From Variibacter gotjawalensis (lineage in GTDB: Bacteria; Pseudomonadota; Alphaproteobacteria; Rhizobiales; Xanthobacteraceae), in contig NZ_AP014946.1 in the NCBI RefSeq assembly GCF_002355335.1, forward strand, positions 3,797,501 through 3,861,500: DNA of 64,000 nt, read 5' to 3'. A model generated the notes under the pieces. That model had not been told where the DNA came from. It saw only the letters and a list, made by a program, of their open reading frames with translations, and did no database searches. Positions 37,901 to 45,605 of the stretch are shown here, one piece after another; position 1 is the stretch's first letter; every line of letters starts with the position of its first letter. The translations under genes and the position numbers were made by a program.

Positions 37901-38801
37901 CGCCCGCATTCATCGCTTTGTCGGCAATCTCCACGCCGGGCATCAGCTTGCAATTCCCCGCGCGCAGATCGTCGCCGAGCCACGCGACGACAACGGCAAC
38001 GCGCTCGAGCCGCGGACACAACGCTTGCAATTCGTCGAGCGCCGCAACCACGTCCGACCGCGCATGCACGACATGCCGGTTCTCCGCGCCCGACGTGCCC
38101 GGCCCGAGATTCCGCGTCACCGCTGACGGCTCGTAGCCGAACTCGGTCGTGCCCGGAATGACCGTCACGGCACGCACCATCGTCTCGAGCTTGCCGACCG
38201 GTCGGATCAACTCGAACGATAGCTGCGGAATGCGGTTGCCGAAATTCGCTAGCGGCAACCGCTCGAATACGACATACGCCAAGCCGCGATACGCCGGCGC
38301 ATTCGCGGGTCCCTCGCGCGCGACAATCAGCGGGTCGGCGTCCTGTGTTTCCGTCCCGCGATGAAATCGCCAAACCACGTTCGTAAGATCGAGCAACTTT
38401 CCGTCCGCCCAGATCCGCGCAATATGCGCGACCGGCCCTTCCGCGAGACCGATCGCGAAATTGGCGAAATACGTATAGTTCGTCGTCGTCGCGCCGCCGC
38501 CGAGCTTGCCGCTCCCTTTCTGCTTCTCCTTCGTTACGACTTCTTCCAGCGGCGTCGCCCAGATCATCTGGCCGGTCACGCGCCCGCGCCCGTAGAGCCG
38601 CGAAATCGGCGCGCCTTCCGTAGAAGTCGTAACGCTGAGATCGTTCTGTCGCGGCCCTTCGATCGAAGGCTTGCCGCCAAGCAGCACCTGATCGATCAGA
38701 CTTCCGCCGATCGCGCCGGCGATGCGCCCGACGATCGCACCGACCGGCCCGAGCATACCGCCGACGGCAGCGCCCGCGAATGAGAGGACCAGAGAAGCCA
38801 T
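34959..38801 (-). CDS. GTA baseplate multidomain protein (RcGTA g15 homologue)
   Basis: 1280-residue tail-tip protein, the longest GTA gene. A glycine-rich membrane-like N-terminus (MASLVLSFAGAAVGGMLGPVG) is followed by a TIM-barrel-like glycoside hydrolase region (about 430-740: AVGIDYYAPLSDWRD, PIWFTECGCPAVNKG), then a phage-tail_3-like domain (PMSPRAAIDQLARAFAFDVIADG) and a C-terminal beta-rich part. In RcGTA the protein forms the hub and may cut periplasmic glycans. The frame is open over its full length, so it looks functional. Four bases separate it from the NlpC/P60 gene upstream. Confidence 0.93.
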   Translation of the reverse strand: MASLVLSFAGAAVGGMLGPVGAIVGRIAGAIGGSLIDQVLLGGKPSIEGPRQNDLSVTTSTEGAPISRLYGRGRVTGQMIWATPLEEVVTKEKQKGSGKLGGGATTTNYTYFANFAIGLAEGPVAHIARIWADGKLLDLTNVVWRFHRGTETQDADPLIVAREGPANAPAYRGLAYVVFERLPLANFGNRIPQLSFELIRPVGKLETMVRAVTVIPGTTEFGYEPSAVTRNLGPGTSGAENRHVVHARSDVVAALDELQALCPRLERVAVVVAWLGDDLRAGNCKLMPGVEIADKAMNAGVNWSVAGYSRGEARLASQTNGRPSYGGTPSDASVTDLIRELKARGLKVTLYPFIMMDIPAGNTLPDPWSGAGSQPPFPWRGRITCDPAPGRPGSADGTATATAQVDAFFSGYRAMILHYARLVESAGGVDAFLIGSEMRSLTRVRGANDTYPAVDQLVVLASEVRAICGTKTKITYAADWTEYGAHAVDANASTLRFPLDALWASPAIDAVGIDYYAPLSDWRDTAGHQDLAVTESIYDVGYLRRNLRSGEAFDWYYGDDAARARQQRTPITDGAAGKPWVFRVKDIWNWWREPHYARTGGKEHAAPTAWMPQSKPIWFTECGCPAVNKGTKQPSTFPDPKSSEGIKPYFSNGTRDDLIARRHLEAVIGNFDPEFGANDSDNPIAPTYGARMFDPAALHLWTWDARPFPMFPAAVDVWSDGENWETGHWLNGRFGAAPLCELVAAILTDAGVTDFDASGLRGVVDGYLIDRPMSPRAAIDQLARAFAFDVIADGRTLVFRQRGVGLAVALSHDDLVEPEKGAGTTFSRAQETELPREIVLSFTDTANHYRRSSVRSSRLAVGSTRVSSAELAIAASDAVATQRAEVWLQDTWAGREQAEFALAPSRLSVTAGDLVSLTLGDRDQTFEVLEVRDGEARQIKARSIYPYALDAPLAATSWHAPPPALSVGPPHVVIADLPRLPSDGADVLQRAGVFARPWPGGVALWRSIDGTAFEQLAVAALPAVCGEAVDSLPPGPFGRWDRATTFRVRLYGGMLTSKTDSIVLGGANAAALQRPDGGWEVFQFANATLVGEQTYALSGLLRGQLGTEWSARDVLPARAPFLLLDEALVPLAQGAGDIGRASTLRFVAAALDHGDPSAREVKTTTGPTALQPYAPVHLRAKRDASGVKISWVRRTRIDGDNFDIIEVPLGEESERYEVDILAGDVVRRTLRVTSPQAIYAAADELIDFGVAQTQLSLRVFQMSAVVGRGIAAVKSVPIKT

Positions 38802-38804
38802 GAT

Positions 38805-39239
38805 CTACCCGGGAAATCGAAACGAGAAGGCAACGCGCCGCCGCCACCAACCGCACAGCGCAACTTCACTCACCGCAATGCCGTAGTGCGCGTGGATCAT
38901 CAGGCCGCCATGCGAAACGATCGCCGCGTGTTTCGCCGCGAGACCCTGCCGCCAGCGGAAGAGCACGATGTCTCCCGCCATCGGCGCATTGACATCGGCT
39001 CGCTCGCAATAACGTGAGAGCGCATCGGCCAACGTTTCACCGCCGCTCGCCTCCGCCCAATCCGGCGCATACGGCGGAACAATCTGCGGCTCGGCCCCGT
39101 GGAGCGCGCGCCAAACACCACGCACCAGCCCAAGGCAATCGCAGCCGATGCCCTTGAGCGATGCTTGATGCTGATACGGCGTGCCGATCCACGACCGGGC
39201 CTCGGCAACGGCCGCCTCTCCGATCGAAGACGCTGTCAC
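38805..39239 (-). CDS. GTA NlpC/P60-family peptidase (RcGTA g14 homologue)
   Basis: 144-residue tail-associated cell-wall peptidase. The catalytic cysteine is in GIGCDCLGLVRGVWR, the histidine in LAAKHAAIVSHGG; AGDIVLFRW is another family signature. GTA g14 is thought to cleave peptidoglycan cross-links during DNA entry. The GTG start at 39239 overlaps the g13 stop (GTGA) and gives the usual family length; the longer in-frame stretch upstream only shadows g13. Confidence 0.9.
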   Translation of the reverse strand: MTASSIGEAAVAEARSWIGTPYQHQASLKGIGCDCLGLVRGVWRALHGAEPQIVPPYAPDWAEASGGETLADALSRYCERADVNAPMAGDIVLFRWRQGLAAKHAAIVSHGGLMIHAHYGIAVSEVALCGWWRRRVAFSFRFPG

Positions 39240-40117
39240 GGTGTGACGATCTCGGACGTGTCGCCGGGCAGCGGATAGCGCACCAGAAAATCGTTGCCCG
39301 GAATGTGCGGGAAGCCGCGAAAATTCACCGCATTCGCGAAACGGTCGCGGCACGTCTCGAAGCGTTTGTCGCATCCCGCGACAGCGCGGAATGCGTCTCC
39401 GACCGCAATCGGGCGCGGCACCGGCTGCCAAAAAGCGAGACGCACTTCGCCACCATTCACCGCGTGCGCTTTGATTTCGGTCGAGCTGCCGCCATTCGCG
39501 CCGCTCGTCCACGTCAGTTTTCCGGCCGCAAACATCTGCGCGGCAAATCCGCCCAAGCCCGCAACGACAACCGCCGATGCCGACTCTACGGCGACGACCG
39601 TGCAATTCGCCGACCATCCGGCCGCGGTGTTCGTTTTGCAGCGCGCGTCGCCGAACTCTGCTGAACAGCGCGGCGTGAACAAACGGCCGCTTTCATTTTC
39701 CAATCGCGCCGCCGGCCCGCGGATCTCGGCCGTGAAAGCACCATCCGCGCGCCGCACTTCGCCGATAGTCCCAGCATGCAGCAACACAAAAAGCGAAGGC
39801 TCCGACCAATCCACCAGATATGCGTCGATGTTGGCGGCATCGTAGTATCCGGCCGCGAGATCGTTCTCGCTCAAGCTTTCGTCCGAAAGCGCGCCGCTCA
39901 CCTCGCCGCCGTCGACGTTCATCCCGAATGTCTGCGTCGCTTCGGTGCCGCTCAAGCCGGTGCCGGCGCGGCAACGCACACCTTGCACCGTCAAATCGCG
40001 ATCGTGATCCGTGAACCCCAAAACCGCGCCATCCCGCCGCTTTACGATCCAGCAACGGCAGAGCGTCGTCGCGCCGGCGTCGAGTTTAACTTGCAAAGCT
40101 TGCGGGATCGCCCTCAT
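39236..40117 (-). CDS. GTA tail protein, DUF2163 (RcGTA g13 homologue)
   Basis: 293-residue tail-tip component. It contains the DUF2163 N-terminal block (LCRCWIVKRRDGAVLGFTDHDRDL) and the C-terminal cysteine-rich FRAVAGCDKRFETCRDRFANAVNFRGFPHIPGND, which in related proteins binds an iron-sulfur centre. ATGA overlaps connect it to g12 and a GTGA overlap to g14. The four cysteines at the C-terminus are the residues to look at if an Fe-S role is considered. Confidence 0.9.
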   Translation of the reverse strand: MRAIPQALQVKLDAGATTLCRCWIVKRRDGAVLGFTDHDRDLTVQGVRCRAGTGLSGTEATQTFGMNVDGGEVSGALSDESLSENDLAAGYYDAANIDAYLVDWSEPSLFVLLHAGTIGEVRRADGAFTAEIRGPAARLENESGRLFTPRCSAEFGDARCKTNTAAGWSANCTVVAVESASAVVVAGLGGFAAQMFAAGKLTWTSGANGGSSTEIKAHAVNGGEVRLAFWQPVPRPIAVGDAFRAVAGCDKRFETCRDRFANAVNFRGFPHIPGNDFLVRYPLPGDTSEIVTP

Positions 40118-40752
40118 GGCACGATCTCCACCAGCGGAATGTTCGGAATTTGCCCCGCCTCGAAAGCCGAAAGATCGACCTCTAAGTAATCGGTGTCGAA
40201 GCGCACCGGCACGTCGAACCGAAATCCCGCCGTCACCGCCGCATCCTTCGGCGGAAAACGCCCAGCCGAGAATGTCACGGCGCCTGTCGTCGCGTCGATC
40301 ATGAAATCCGCGCCCGCAACTTTCTCGGCGCCGCCCACCGCGACGCGCACGCTGCCCGTCACCGGTTTGACGATCGGGCGCGCATACGGCGCAAACGCTG
40401 CGCCGTAAATCTTCTGCAGTTGAAACGATGCACGCGCACCGTCACCTGTTCCGACGCGTTGATCGAACGGTGTAATGGCCCGCCCCGGCTCCGCTGATGA
40501 CGAGTCGAGGCGGTCGCGCCAACGAAATCCATAGAGCCGAGCGCGCCGCTCTTCGAAAAACGCGACGACCTGCGACAAGGCCGCGAATGTCTTAACGCCA
40601 TAACCCGCGTTGTAGCGCCGCCGCGCATGCGCCCACCGCGCATTGCGCTCCTCACGCCCGGAACCGACGCGGACGATCTCGGTCTTGCGCTCTGGCCCGC
40701 CCGAGCATCCAAGCGCGATCTCCAGCGGAAACGAAACTTCGTGAAACGCCAT
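40114..40752 (-). CDS. GTA distal tail protein, DUF2460 / TIGR02217 (RcGTA g12 homologue)
   Basis: 212-residue tail protein beginning MAFHEVSFPLEIALGCSGGPERKT, the typical opening of the DUF2460 family, with ARRRYNAGYGVKT and RLYGFRWRDRLD further on, and a C-terminal RFDTDYLEVDLSAFEAGQIPNIPLVEI. It forms part of the distal tail below the tube. The ATG at 40752 lies two bases after the stop of g11. Confidence 0.92.
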   Translation of the reverse strand: MAFHEVSFPLEIALGCSGGPERKTEIVRVGSGREERNARWAHARRRYNAGYGVKTFAALSQVVAFFEERRARLYGFRWRDRLDSSSAEPGRAITPFDQRVGTGDGARASFQLQKIYGAAFAPYARPIVKPVTGSVRVAVGGAEKVAGADFMIDATTGAVTFSAGRFPPKDAAVTAGFRFDVPVRFDTDYLEVDLSAFEAGQIPNIPLVEIVP

Positions 40753-40754
40753 GT

Positions 40755-41390
40755 TCACAATCCGCGCTGCCCGCGCCCGACCGCTTTTGCGATGAGCCCC
40801 GAAAGATAAACGTCGGATTGGCGGAAGCTCGCCGCATCCGGTGTTGCGATGTTGATGGTGACCGAAGACGGCCGCGCGCCTCCGCCGGCCGCGACACCGA
40901 GACGTCCGTCGGCGCCGCGCGACAGCGGCATGATGGCTTCCGGCCCTGCCTCGCCCGCAAGACCCGTACCGTGCGAACCGAGCGGGAAATAATGCGGCGA
41001 CGCAATGACGCCGCCATCCGCGAAGGGCGTGACGCCGGTCCCGCCCATCCCGCCGCCTCCAATCAATCCGCTGCCTGCGCCCATTCCGCCGGAGAACCCT
41101 TTCGACAAGCCGCCGAGGAGGCCACCGATACTCTTGGTGATGATGTCTTCGATCGGCTTGAATGCGGCTTTGAGCGCAAGTTCCGAGAGCCGCGCCGATA
41201 GCGATTTCAGAATGTCGTCGAGCTGTTTGCCATTGGCGATGCCTTTCGCGAAGGCACTCGAAATAGCCTTGCCGAACGCAGCGGCGCTGGACGCAGCCTT
41301 CTTCGTGTTTCCACCGCCGCCGCTACCACCACCAACTTCAGCTTCCGTCATGATGTCGAAATCATCGGTGCTGTCGTCGTCATCACTCAT
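40755..41390 (-). CDS. GTA tail tape measure protein (RcGTA g11 homologue)
   Basis: 211-residue short tape-measure protein. A central low-complexity glycine/alanine-rich helix-forming part (GGLLGGLSKGFSGGMGAGSG) is followed by FADGGVIASPHYFPLGSHGTGLAGEAGPEAIMPL, a very conserved block of tape-measure C-termini. GTA tails are short, so the gene is much shorter than in siphophages. Its N-terminus is acidic (MSDDDDSTDDFD). Overlaps g10.1 by eight bases. Confidence 0.9.
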   Translation of the reverse strand: MSDDDDSTDDFDIMTEAEVGGGSGGGGNTKKAASSAAAFGKAISSAFAKGIANGKQLDDILKSLSARLSELALKAAFKPIEDIITKSIGGLLGGLSKGFSGGMGAGSGLIGGGGMGGTGVTPFADGGVIASPHYFPLGSHGTGLAGEAGPEAIMPLSRGADGRLGVAAGGGARPSSVTINIATPDAASFRQSDVYLSGLIAKAVGRGQRGL

Positions 41391-41577
41391 TCAGGACTCC
41401 ATCGGGAAAACGGCCGCGCAGAATGTCGAACGCTGTGCGATCGAGCGCGCGCTCGCCGCTCCGCATTCCGGCAGCACCGGCGATCTCGCGCAGCGTCATG
41501 CGCCAGAACGCATCGGGCGGAAGTCGCAGAACTCCGAGGCCGAACGCCATCACGTCCGCCCACGGAAAGGGTGTCAC
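41383..41577 (-). CDS. GTA tail assembly chaperone (RcGTA g10.1 homologue)
   Basis: 64-residue protein, PWADVMAFGLGVLRLPPDAFWRMTLREI being the signature of the DUF2376/TAC_2 family of tail chaperones that load onto the tape measure. It starts at GTG overlapping the g10 stop (GTGA) and overlaps the start of g11, fitting translational coupling. Confidence 0.88.
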   Translation of the reverse strand: MTPFPWADVMAFGLGVLRLPPDAFWRMTLREIAGAAGMRSGERALDRTAFDILRGRFPDGVLNE

Positions 41578-41921
41578 CCGGGTTGCTCCGCCGCCTGCCG
41601 AGGGCGCGCATCCGCCTCTCCGAATGTCGCTGCCAATAGCGCGACCACTGTGCGCGCGAAGCCCGCCGCTCCGTCCGGTGCATCGAAGCGCGCGACGTCG
41701 TCGTCGCTGATCGCTTCGCCCGCGCCACGCAGGCCCGCGCCGATCACACGGATAAGATCGCGCGAGCGAAAGCGTCCGCTGCCGAAGCGCTCGGCCAGCG
41801 CGACGAGGTCGTCGGCCCCGAATGCGGCCTCCAGTTCGGCCAGCGCGCCGAGCGTCAAGACGAGACGCCGCTTCACGCCGCCGAGTTCCGCTTCAATCTC
41901 TCCACGATGCCGGTTCGCCAT
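41574..41921 (-). CDS. GTA tail assembly protein, DUF3356 (RcGTA g10 homologue)
   Basis: 115-residue protein. MANRHRGEIEAELGGVKRRLVLTLGALAELEAAFG is the classical opening of GTA-gp10, which resembles a tail-chaperone N-terminal partner. One base separates it from the stop of g9, and it overlaps g10.1. Confidence 0.9.
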   Translation of the reverse strand: MANRHRGEIEAELGGVKRRLVLTLGALAELEAAFGADDLVALAERFGSGRFRSRDLIRVIGAGLRGAGEAISDDDVARFDAPDGAAGFARTVVALLAATFGEADARPRQAAEQPG

Positions 41922-41922
41922 G

Positions 41923-42330
41923 TCACACTGCCGCGAATGTCAGCGCGCCGGCCGATTCCAACGCAATCTCGTAGGTCACTTCACCGTCGTGCTCGCCGGC
42001 GAATTCGAGGTTCGAGATTTGAAACGGCCCGGTTACGCTGCCGAAATCCGGCACGATGATCTGATACGTCTTCACCGCGCCGTCGAAGAATGTCTGCCGC
42101 ACCAGCGCGTCGGACGCTGCGTCCTTGAACAAGCCTCGCCCGGCAATCGAGGCGCGCTTGACGCCTGCGCCTTCCAGCAATTCGCGCCAACGCCCCGCTG
42201 ATTCCGCATGCGTGATGTCGACGCTCTGCGCGTTGAAGGCGAGCCGCCGCGTCCGCAGCCCCGCAACCGTCGTATACCCCGTGCCATCCTGAATCTTGAT
42301 CAGGAGGTCTTTGCCTTTCTGTGCTGCCAT
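41923..42330 (-). CDS. GTA major tail protein (RcGTA g9 homologue)
   Basis: 135-residue tube subunit. It opens MAAQKGKDLLIKIQDGTGYTTVAGLRTRRLAFN and contains FKDAASDALVRQTFFDGAVKTYQIIVPDFGSVTGPFQI, both strongly conserved in GTA and siphophage TP901-like tail proteins. The start at 42330 lies 10 bases after the g8 stop. The frame continues upstream but without coding character. Confidence 0.93.
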   Translation of the reverse strand: MAAQKGKDLLIKIQDGTGYTTVAGLRTRRLAFNAQSVDITHAESAGRWRELLEGAGVKRASIAGRGLFKDAASDALVRQTFFDGAVKTYQIIVPDFGSVTGPFQISNLEFAGEHDGEVTYEIALESAGALTFAAV

Positions 42331-42340
42331 TCGCGGCTCC

Positions 42341-42748
42341 TCAAACTGGTTCGGTAACGGCGCGGAAGCGCACGATCGCGTGGTAGGTGCGCCCATCGGC
42401 CTCGCGCCGCACATCCGCGACCGCAAAGCGCAAGTTCACCAACCGGTGCCCCTTGAGATCGAGGTCCGCGTCATCGAGCGATTGCATCACGGCTCCTGCA
42501 ACGCGATGTGCTTCGCTATGCCCACCCTGCCGCGACCAAGCATGCAGCACGATGCGGTGCTCTTCGCCGCGCTCGTCACCGGCGGAGAAGTCGAACGATC
42601 GCGCATCGCCAAGCGTCACGTAGGGAAACTTCGCATTGCGTGGCGCTTCGTCGTAGATGCGCGCGCCGCAAAGTTCGGCGACGAGCGTCGGATCCTCCGA
42701 CAACGCTTCATGGATCGCGGCGCGCAGCGCCACGGCAGCAGATGGCAT
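42341..42748 (-). CDS. GTA tail terminator/completion protein, DUF3168 (RcGTA g8 homologue)
   Basis: 135-residue DUF3168 protein (AALRAAIHEALSEDPTLVAELCGARIYDEAPRNAKFPYVTLGD), the family that caps the tail tube. Starts 10 bases after the g7 stop. Confidence 0.9.
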   Translation of the reverse strand: MPSAAVALRAAIHEALSEDPTLVAELCGARIYDEAPRNAKFPYVTLGDARSFDFSAGDERGEEHRIVLHAWSRQGGHSEAHRVAGAVMQSLDDADLDLKGHRLVNLRFAVADVRREADGRTYHAIVRFRAVTEPV

Positions 42749-42758
42749 TGAGTATTTC

Positions 42759-43082
42759 CTAGTCGCGGCGCTCTTCGGCCCGGATCAACAGAAAGCGGCC
42801 GTCCGCGTCCTGCTCGCAGACCGCGATGACGCGGAAGACGCGTGGGCCCGCACTCAGGCGATGCCGCACACCGACATCGAGCGGCGCGCGGACGACGATC
42901 ATGTGCGTCACCGTCGTGCCGGGTGCTTCCGCGACAGTGGCGAAGCGAAGCGACACCGGATTGACCGCGGCCCACACGGTTGCGGCAACGGCGTAGCCAC
43001 GCGTGACACCACCGGCGCCGTCCGGCGTTTCGATCGGCTTCTCGACTGTCAGTCGCGTCTTGAGTTGACCTGGATCGATCAC
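42759..43082 (-). CDS. GTA head-tail adaptor (RcGTA g7 homologue)
   Basis: 107-residue head-closure protein (IDPGQLKTRLTVEKPIETPDGAGGVTRGYAVAATVWAAVNPVS), beta-barrel adaptor family. The GTG start at 43082 overlaps the stop of g6 (GTGA) and gives the family's usual length; the longer upstream frame shadows g6. Confidence 0.88.
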   Translation of the reverse strand: MIDPGQLKTRLTVEKPIETPDGAGGVTRGYAVAATVWAAVNPVSLRFATVAEAPGTTVTHMIVVRAPLDVGVRHRLSAGPRVFRVIAVCEQDADGRFLLIRAEERRD

Positions 43083-43381
43083 AGCGAAAGCTCGCGATAC
43101 GGCGCGATCAGCGCGCCGACCCCATCGGGGATTTGCGCCGCACGGTCGCTCGCCGTGGCGCGGTGTTCGTACCAATGCGCGATCAGCAGCCGCATCGCCT
43201 GGCGCAACGCTGCAGGCACATCGGCCGCCAGCTCACGGCGGGTCTGCGTTTCCACATAGTCGCGCGCCGCCGCAATCAGCGTGCCGATCAGCGCATCCTC
43301 GTCGGCATGCGCGACGCGCAGAAATGCCTTCGCCTCGTCGAGCCCGATCGGCTCCGAGGCGCTCAACCCAGCTTCGGCCAT
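43079..43381 (-). CDS. GTA head-tail connector (RcGTA g6 homologue)
   Basis: 100-residue connector. ASEPIGLDEAKAFLRVAHADEDALIGTLIAAARDYVETQTRREL is the standard start of gp6-like connector proteins (phiE125 gp8 family). It is the first gene after the inserted segment. Its start codon overlaps, on the other strand, the region just upstream of the trypsin-like gene, so any promoter for g6 must lie inside that antisense gene. Confidence 0.9.
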   Translation of the reverse strand: MAEAGLSASEPIGLDEAKAFLRVAHADEDALIGTLIAAARDYVETQTRRELAADVPAALRQAMRLLIAHWYEHRATASDRAAQIPDGVGALIAPYRELSL

Positions 43382-43412
43382 GACTGTGATCCCGATTGAC
43401 AACACGCAAGCG

Positions 43413-44174
43413 ATGCGGCTCAACCGCCGCATGCGCTTCGCTCTCGCTCTCTTTGCATTTGCCGTGTCGCTGCCGGCTCACGCGATGGTCGGCAACACGC
43501 CGCTCGCGACGCCGGAAACCGGCAGCCGCCATGCGGTGCTCATCGTCGGCTCGCGCGGCAATTCGTGCACGGGCGCGGCGCTCTCGCGCGACGTTGTGCT
43601 CACGGCGGCGCATTGCGTGCCGCCCGGCGCCGACTACAAGATCGTCGAATACGATGCGGCGCGCCGTCCGACGCTGAAGGACGTCCGCGAGATCGTGCGG
43701 CATCCGCAATTTTCGCTGCAGGCGATGCAGTCGCACCGCGCCACCGCCGACATCGCGCTCCTTAAGCTCGCGAGCCCGCTGCCCGCCGCGATCATGCCCG
43801 CAACGTTGAGCACCGCCGGGGTCGCCCAAGCCGGCGCGAGCTTTATCGTCACGGGTTACGGCGTGACCGCGCTCGGTGATGGCCGCTCCGGCGGCACGCT
43901 GCGCTCGGCGCGCCTTGTCGCGACCGGCACGCCGGGTGGACTGCAGCTGCGGCTCGTCGATCCGGCGACGCGCAACGGGCGCGCCGGTCAAGGGGCCTGC
44001 ACGGCCGACAGTGGCGGCCCAGTGTTCGCGCCCGGCAGCCTCGATATCGTCGGCGTCGTGTCGTGGTCGACCGGCCCCGGCAACACCGCCGGCTGCGGCG
44101 GCCTCACCGGCGTCGCGCCGATCCTGCGCTACCGCGATTGGATCCTGCAGACGCTGCGGCGGTTGGGTGGTTAG
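43413..44174 (+). CDS. Trypsin-like serine protease inserted in the GTA cluster
   Basis: 253-residue S1-family protease with signal peptide (MRLNRRMRFALALFAFAVSLPAHA). The complete triad is present: His in VLTAAHCVPP, Asp in TADIALLKL, Ser in GACTADSGGPVFAPG; SSRGNSCTGAAL-type N-terminal strand and a C-terminal VSWSTGPGNTAGCGGLTGVA complete the fold. It is the only plus-strand gene in the GTA region, and its start codon is 31 bases from that of g6. An in-frame ATG at 43380 would overlap the g6 start; the chosen one begins the signal peptide. It is not a component of described GTAs; whether it serves particle maturation, release or merely hitchhiked is unknown. Confidence 0.85.
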   Translation: MRLNRRMRFALALFAFAVSLPAHAMVGNTPLATPETGSRHAVLIVGSRGNSCTGAALSRDVVLTAAHCVPPGADYKIVEYDAARRPTLKDVREIVRHPQFSLQAMQSHRATADIALLKLASPLPAAIMPATLSTAGVAQAGASFIVTGYGVTALGDGRSGGTLRSARLVATGTPGGLQLRLVDPATRNGRAGQGACTADSGGPVFAPGSLDIVGVVSWSTGPGNTAGCGGLTGVAPILRYRDWILQTLRRLGG

Positions 44175-44181
44175 GTTGCGC

Positions 44182-44553
44182 CTATGTTGGCTTGTAAATG
44201 CCGCGATCCAAAGCCACCAGCGTCATGCCTGCTTCCCCAGCCTCTGGAAAATGGTTCGACGCGGCAATTCTCTCCAACAGCTGCCGGCTCTCCACCGGAG
44301 CAACGGCAAGCGTAGCCTTCGCCGCTTTGTACCGAACGTGCCAGTTTTCGTGTTTATGCAGATCGATGAGCAATCGGCGCTGATCGCCTGTCCGACTTTT
44401 CAGTTCTGAAACTAGAGCCTGCATTTGGTGGAACAGCCGACTGTATTTCGCAATCGACCCGTACGACTGCTCGTATTCTTGAGCAACTGCGATCTCGATA
44501 AAGTAGCCGACCAGTTGCTCGTTTGATTGGCCAGGCAGACTGCGCTTTCTCAT
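44182..44553 (-). CDS. DUF2019-family protein, immunity-like
   Basis: 123-residue cytoplasmic protein. The pattern SNEQLVGYFIEIAVAQEYEQ ... KYSRLFHQMQALVSEL ... HENWHVRYKAAKATLAVAP ... AGEAGMTLVALDRGIYKP fits DUF2019, a helical (HEAT/ARM-like) domain seen next to polymorphic toxins in rhizobia. Function as an immunity protein is an inference from that association and from the toxin-like gene about 1 kb upstream on the same strand. Start at ATG 44553. GC content is lower by eye than in the GTA genes. It ends eight bases from the convergent protease stop. Confidence 0.7.
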   Translation of the reverse strand: MRKRSLPGQSNEQLVGYFIEIAVAQEYEQSYGSIAKYSRLFHQMQALVSELKSRTGDQRRLLIDLHKHENWHVRYKAAKATLAVAPVESRQLLERIAASNHFPEAGEAGMTLVALDRGIYKPT

Positions 44554-44583
44554 TTGCAAGCCGTACGCTGAAATAATCTCAGA

Positions 44584-45012
44584 TCAGTCGTATTCGGTTC
44601 CCGGACGAGCCCCTGGGTACTGGTAGTTTTTGAAAGGCTCTGGAAGCATTTCACGCCGCAGGACTTCGATAATTTCGTGCTTACGAATGGTCAGGCCCAT
44701 GTTCGGCCAAGCTTCGGTGCCTACGACCCCAATCTGCATAACGATTTGCCACTCAGGAAATTCATCCAGCAAGGACCGTACTTTTGCTACGATGTCGGGG
44801 CGGAACATATGGAACTGATGAACCTCTACGTGGTGACGCTTCCAGCCGTAGTTGTCATCGACCAAAAAGCAATCGCCGTCTCCAAACGCGTTATCGACCC
44901 CATACCGGGAAAGTAGCGATAAGATCTGCTCGTAAAGCCTCTCCCAAATCTCCGATTGCTCATCGTCGTCCTCGCAACTCAAGCGTACCGTCCTCGTAAT
45001 GACTTCGATCAA
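44584..45012 (-). CDS. Hypothetical small acidic protein in the GTA-embedded module
   Basis: 142 residues from a TTG start at 45012 preceded by AGGTG at suitable distance; a TTG at 45036 is the alternative. The sequence is acidic and single-domain (TVRLSCEDDDEQSEIWERLYEQILSLLSRYG; HVEVHQFHMFRPDIVAKVRSLLDEFPEWQIVMQIG; MGLTIRKHEIIEVLRREMLP), without signal peptide or membrane segment. I do not recognise the family. Size, charge and setting between a toxin-like gene and a DUF2019 gene suggest another immunity protein (inference). Confidence 0.6.
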   Translation of the reverse strand: MIEVITRTVRLSCEDDDEQSEIWERLYEQILSLLSRYGVDNAFGDGDCFLVDDNYGWKRHHVEVHQFHMFRPDIVAKVRSLLDEFPEWQIVMQIGVVGTEAWPNMGLTIRKHEIIEVLRREMLPEPFKNYQYPGARPGTEYD

Positions 45013-45212
45013 CGAACACCTGCGCCTTCGCGCCAAACGACATCAAGTTCATGAGCGTCATCTGTGCTGCACATTGAACGCTCCATTATCTACCTCGAAA
45101 ATCTCGCGTGTGTATTGTCACAAATATCATTCGGCACGGGCGACTGTAGTGGCCTCGCGCCGATCCGGGCTATCTTAAATTGACCTGCAAACGCAGCGAC
45201 GCCGTAGTAATT

Positions 45213-45596
45213 TTAGGTGGGCTCCGTCGACCTCACGAGTTCAAAATCTATGTAAGGCGAATGCTTAGATCCGTCAGTCCATACTCGTACTCGCGTCGAT
45301 GCGTTTAGAACCTGAAAGGACGTCAGCTCTTCAACCGTGGTTTCAAGTACGAGCGCCCGAGATGGCGTCTCGATTGTCCCATCAAACACTAGTTTGGCAC
45401 TATCGCGCTGCTTCAAGCCGAAACCCAGAGCTATATGGGCATCGCCGTCGACCTCACCCTGACAATTTGAAATCACACAAGTAGACGTTGTCCAAATCCC
45501 GTCCCACGTGTCGACGACCGGAATGGTGAAATGAACCGACTCGCGCAGAAAAATGATAGGATGCCGAACATTGACAATGGTTTTGAAGGTAGTCAT
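45213..45596 (-). CDS. Hypothetical protein directly behind the toxin-like gene (candidate cognate immunity)
   Basis: 127 residues, beta-rich by appearance (TIVNVRHPIIFLRESVHFTIPVVDTWDGIWTT; GDAHIALGFGLKQRDSAKLVFDGTIE; RVRVWTDGSKHSPYIDFELVR). No family recognised and no export signal. Its ATG comes nine bases after the stop of the toxin-like gene, with GAGA between, so the two are surely co-translated. One counted 60-base stretch in it (45241-45300) is 45% GC against 77% in a capsid stretch (46861-46920), which points to recent acquisition. The 176 bases downstream (45037-45212) carry nothing recognisable. Confidence 0.62.
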   Translation of the reverse strand: MTTFKTIVNVRHPIIFLRESVHFTIPVVDTWDGIWTTSTCVISNCQGEVDGDAHIALGFGLKQRDSAKLVFDGTIETPSRALVLETTVEELTSFQVLNASTRVRVWTDGSKHSPYIDFELVRSTEPT

Positions 45597-45605
45597 GCGG
45601 GTCTC

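Noticed and set aside
44960-45061. 33-codon minus-strand frame MTLMNLMSFGAKAQVFVDRS... overlapping the 5' part of the acidic small gene
   Set aside because: Too short, overlaps a better gene in another frame and no family recognised; could be a remnant of an earlier gene but nothing supports it.
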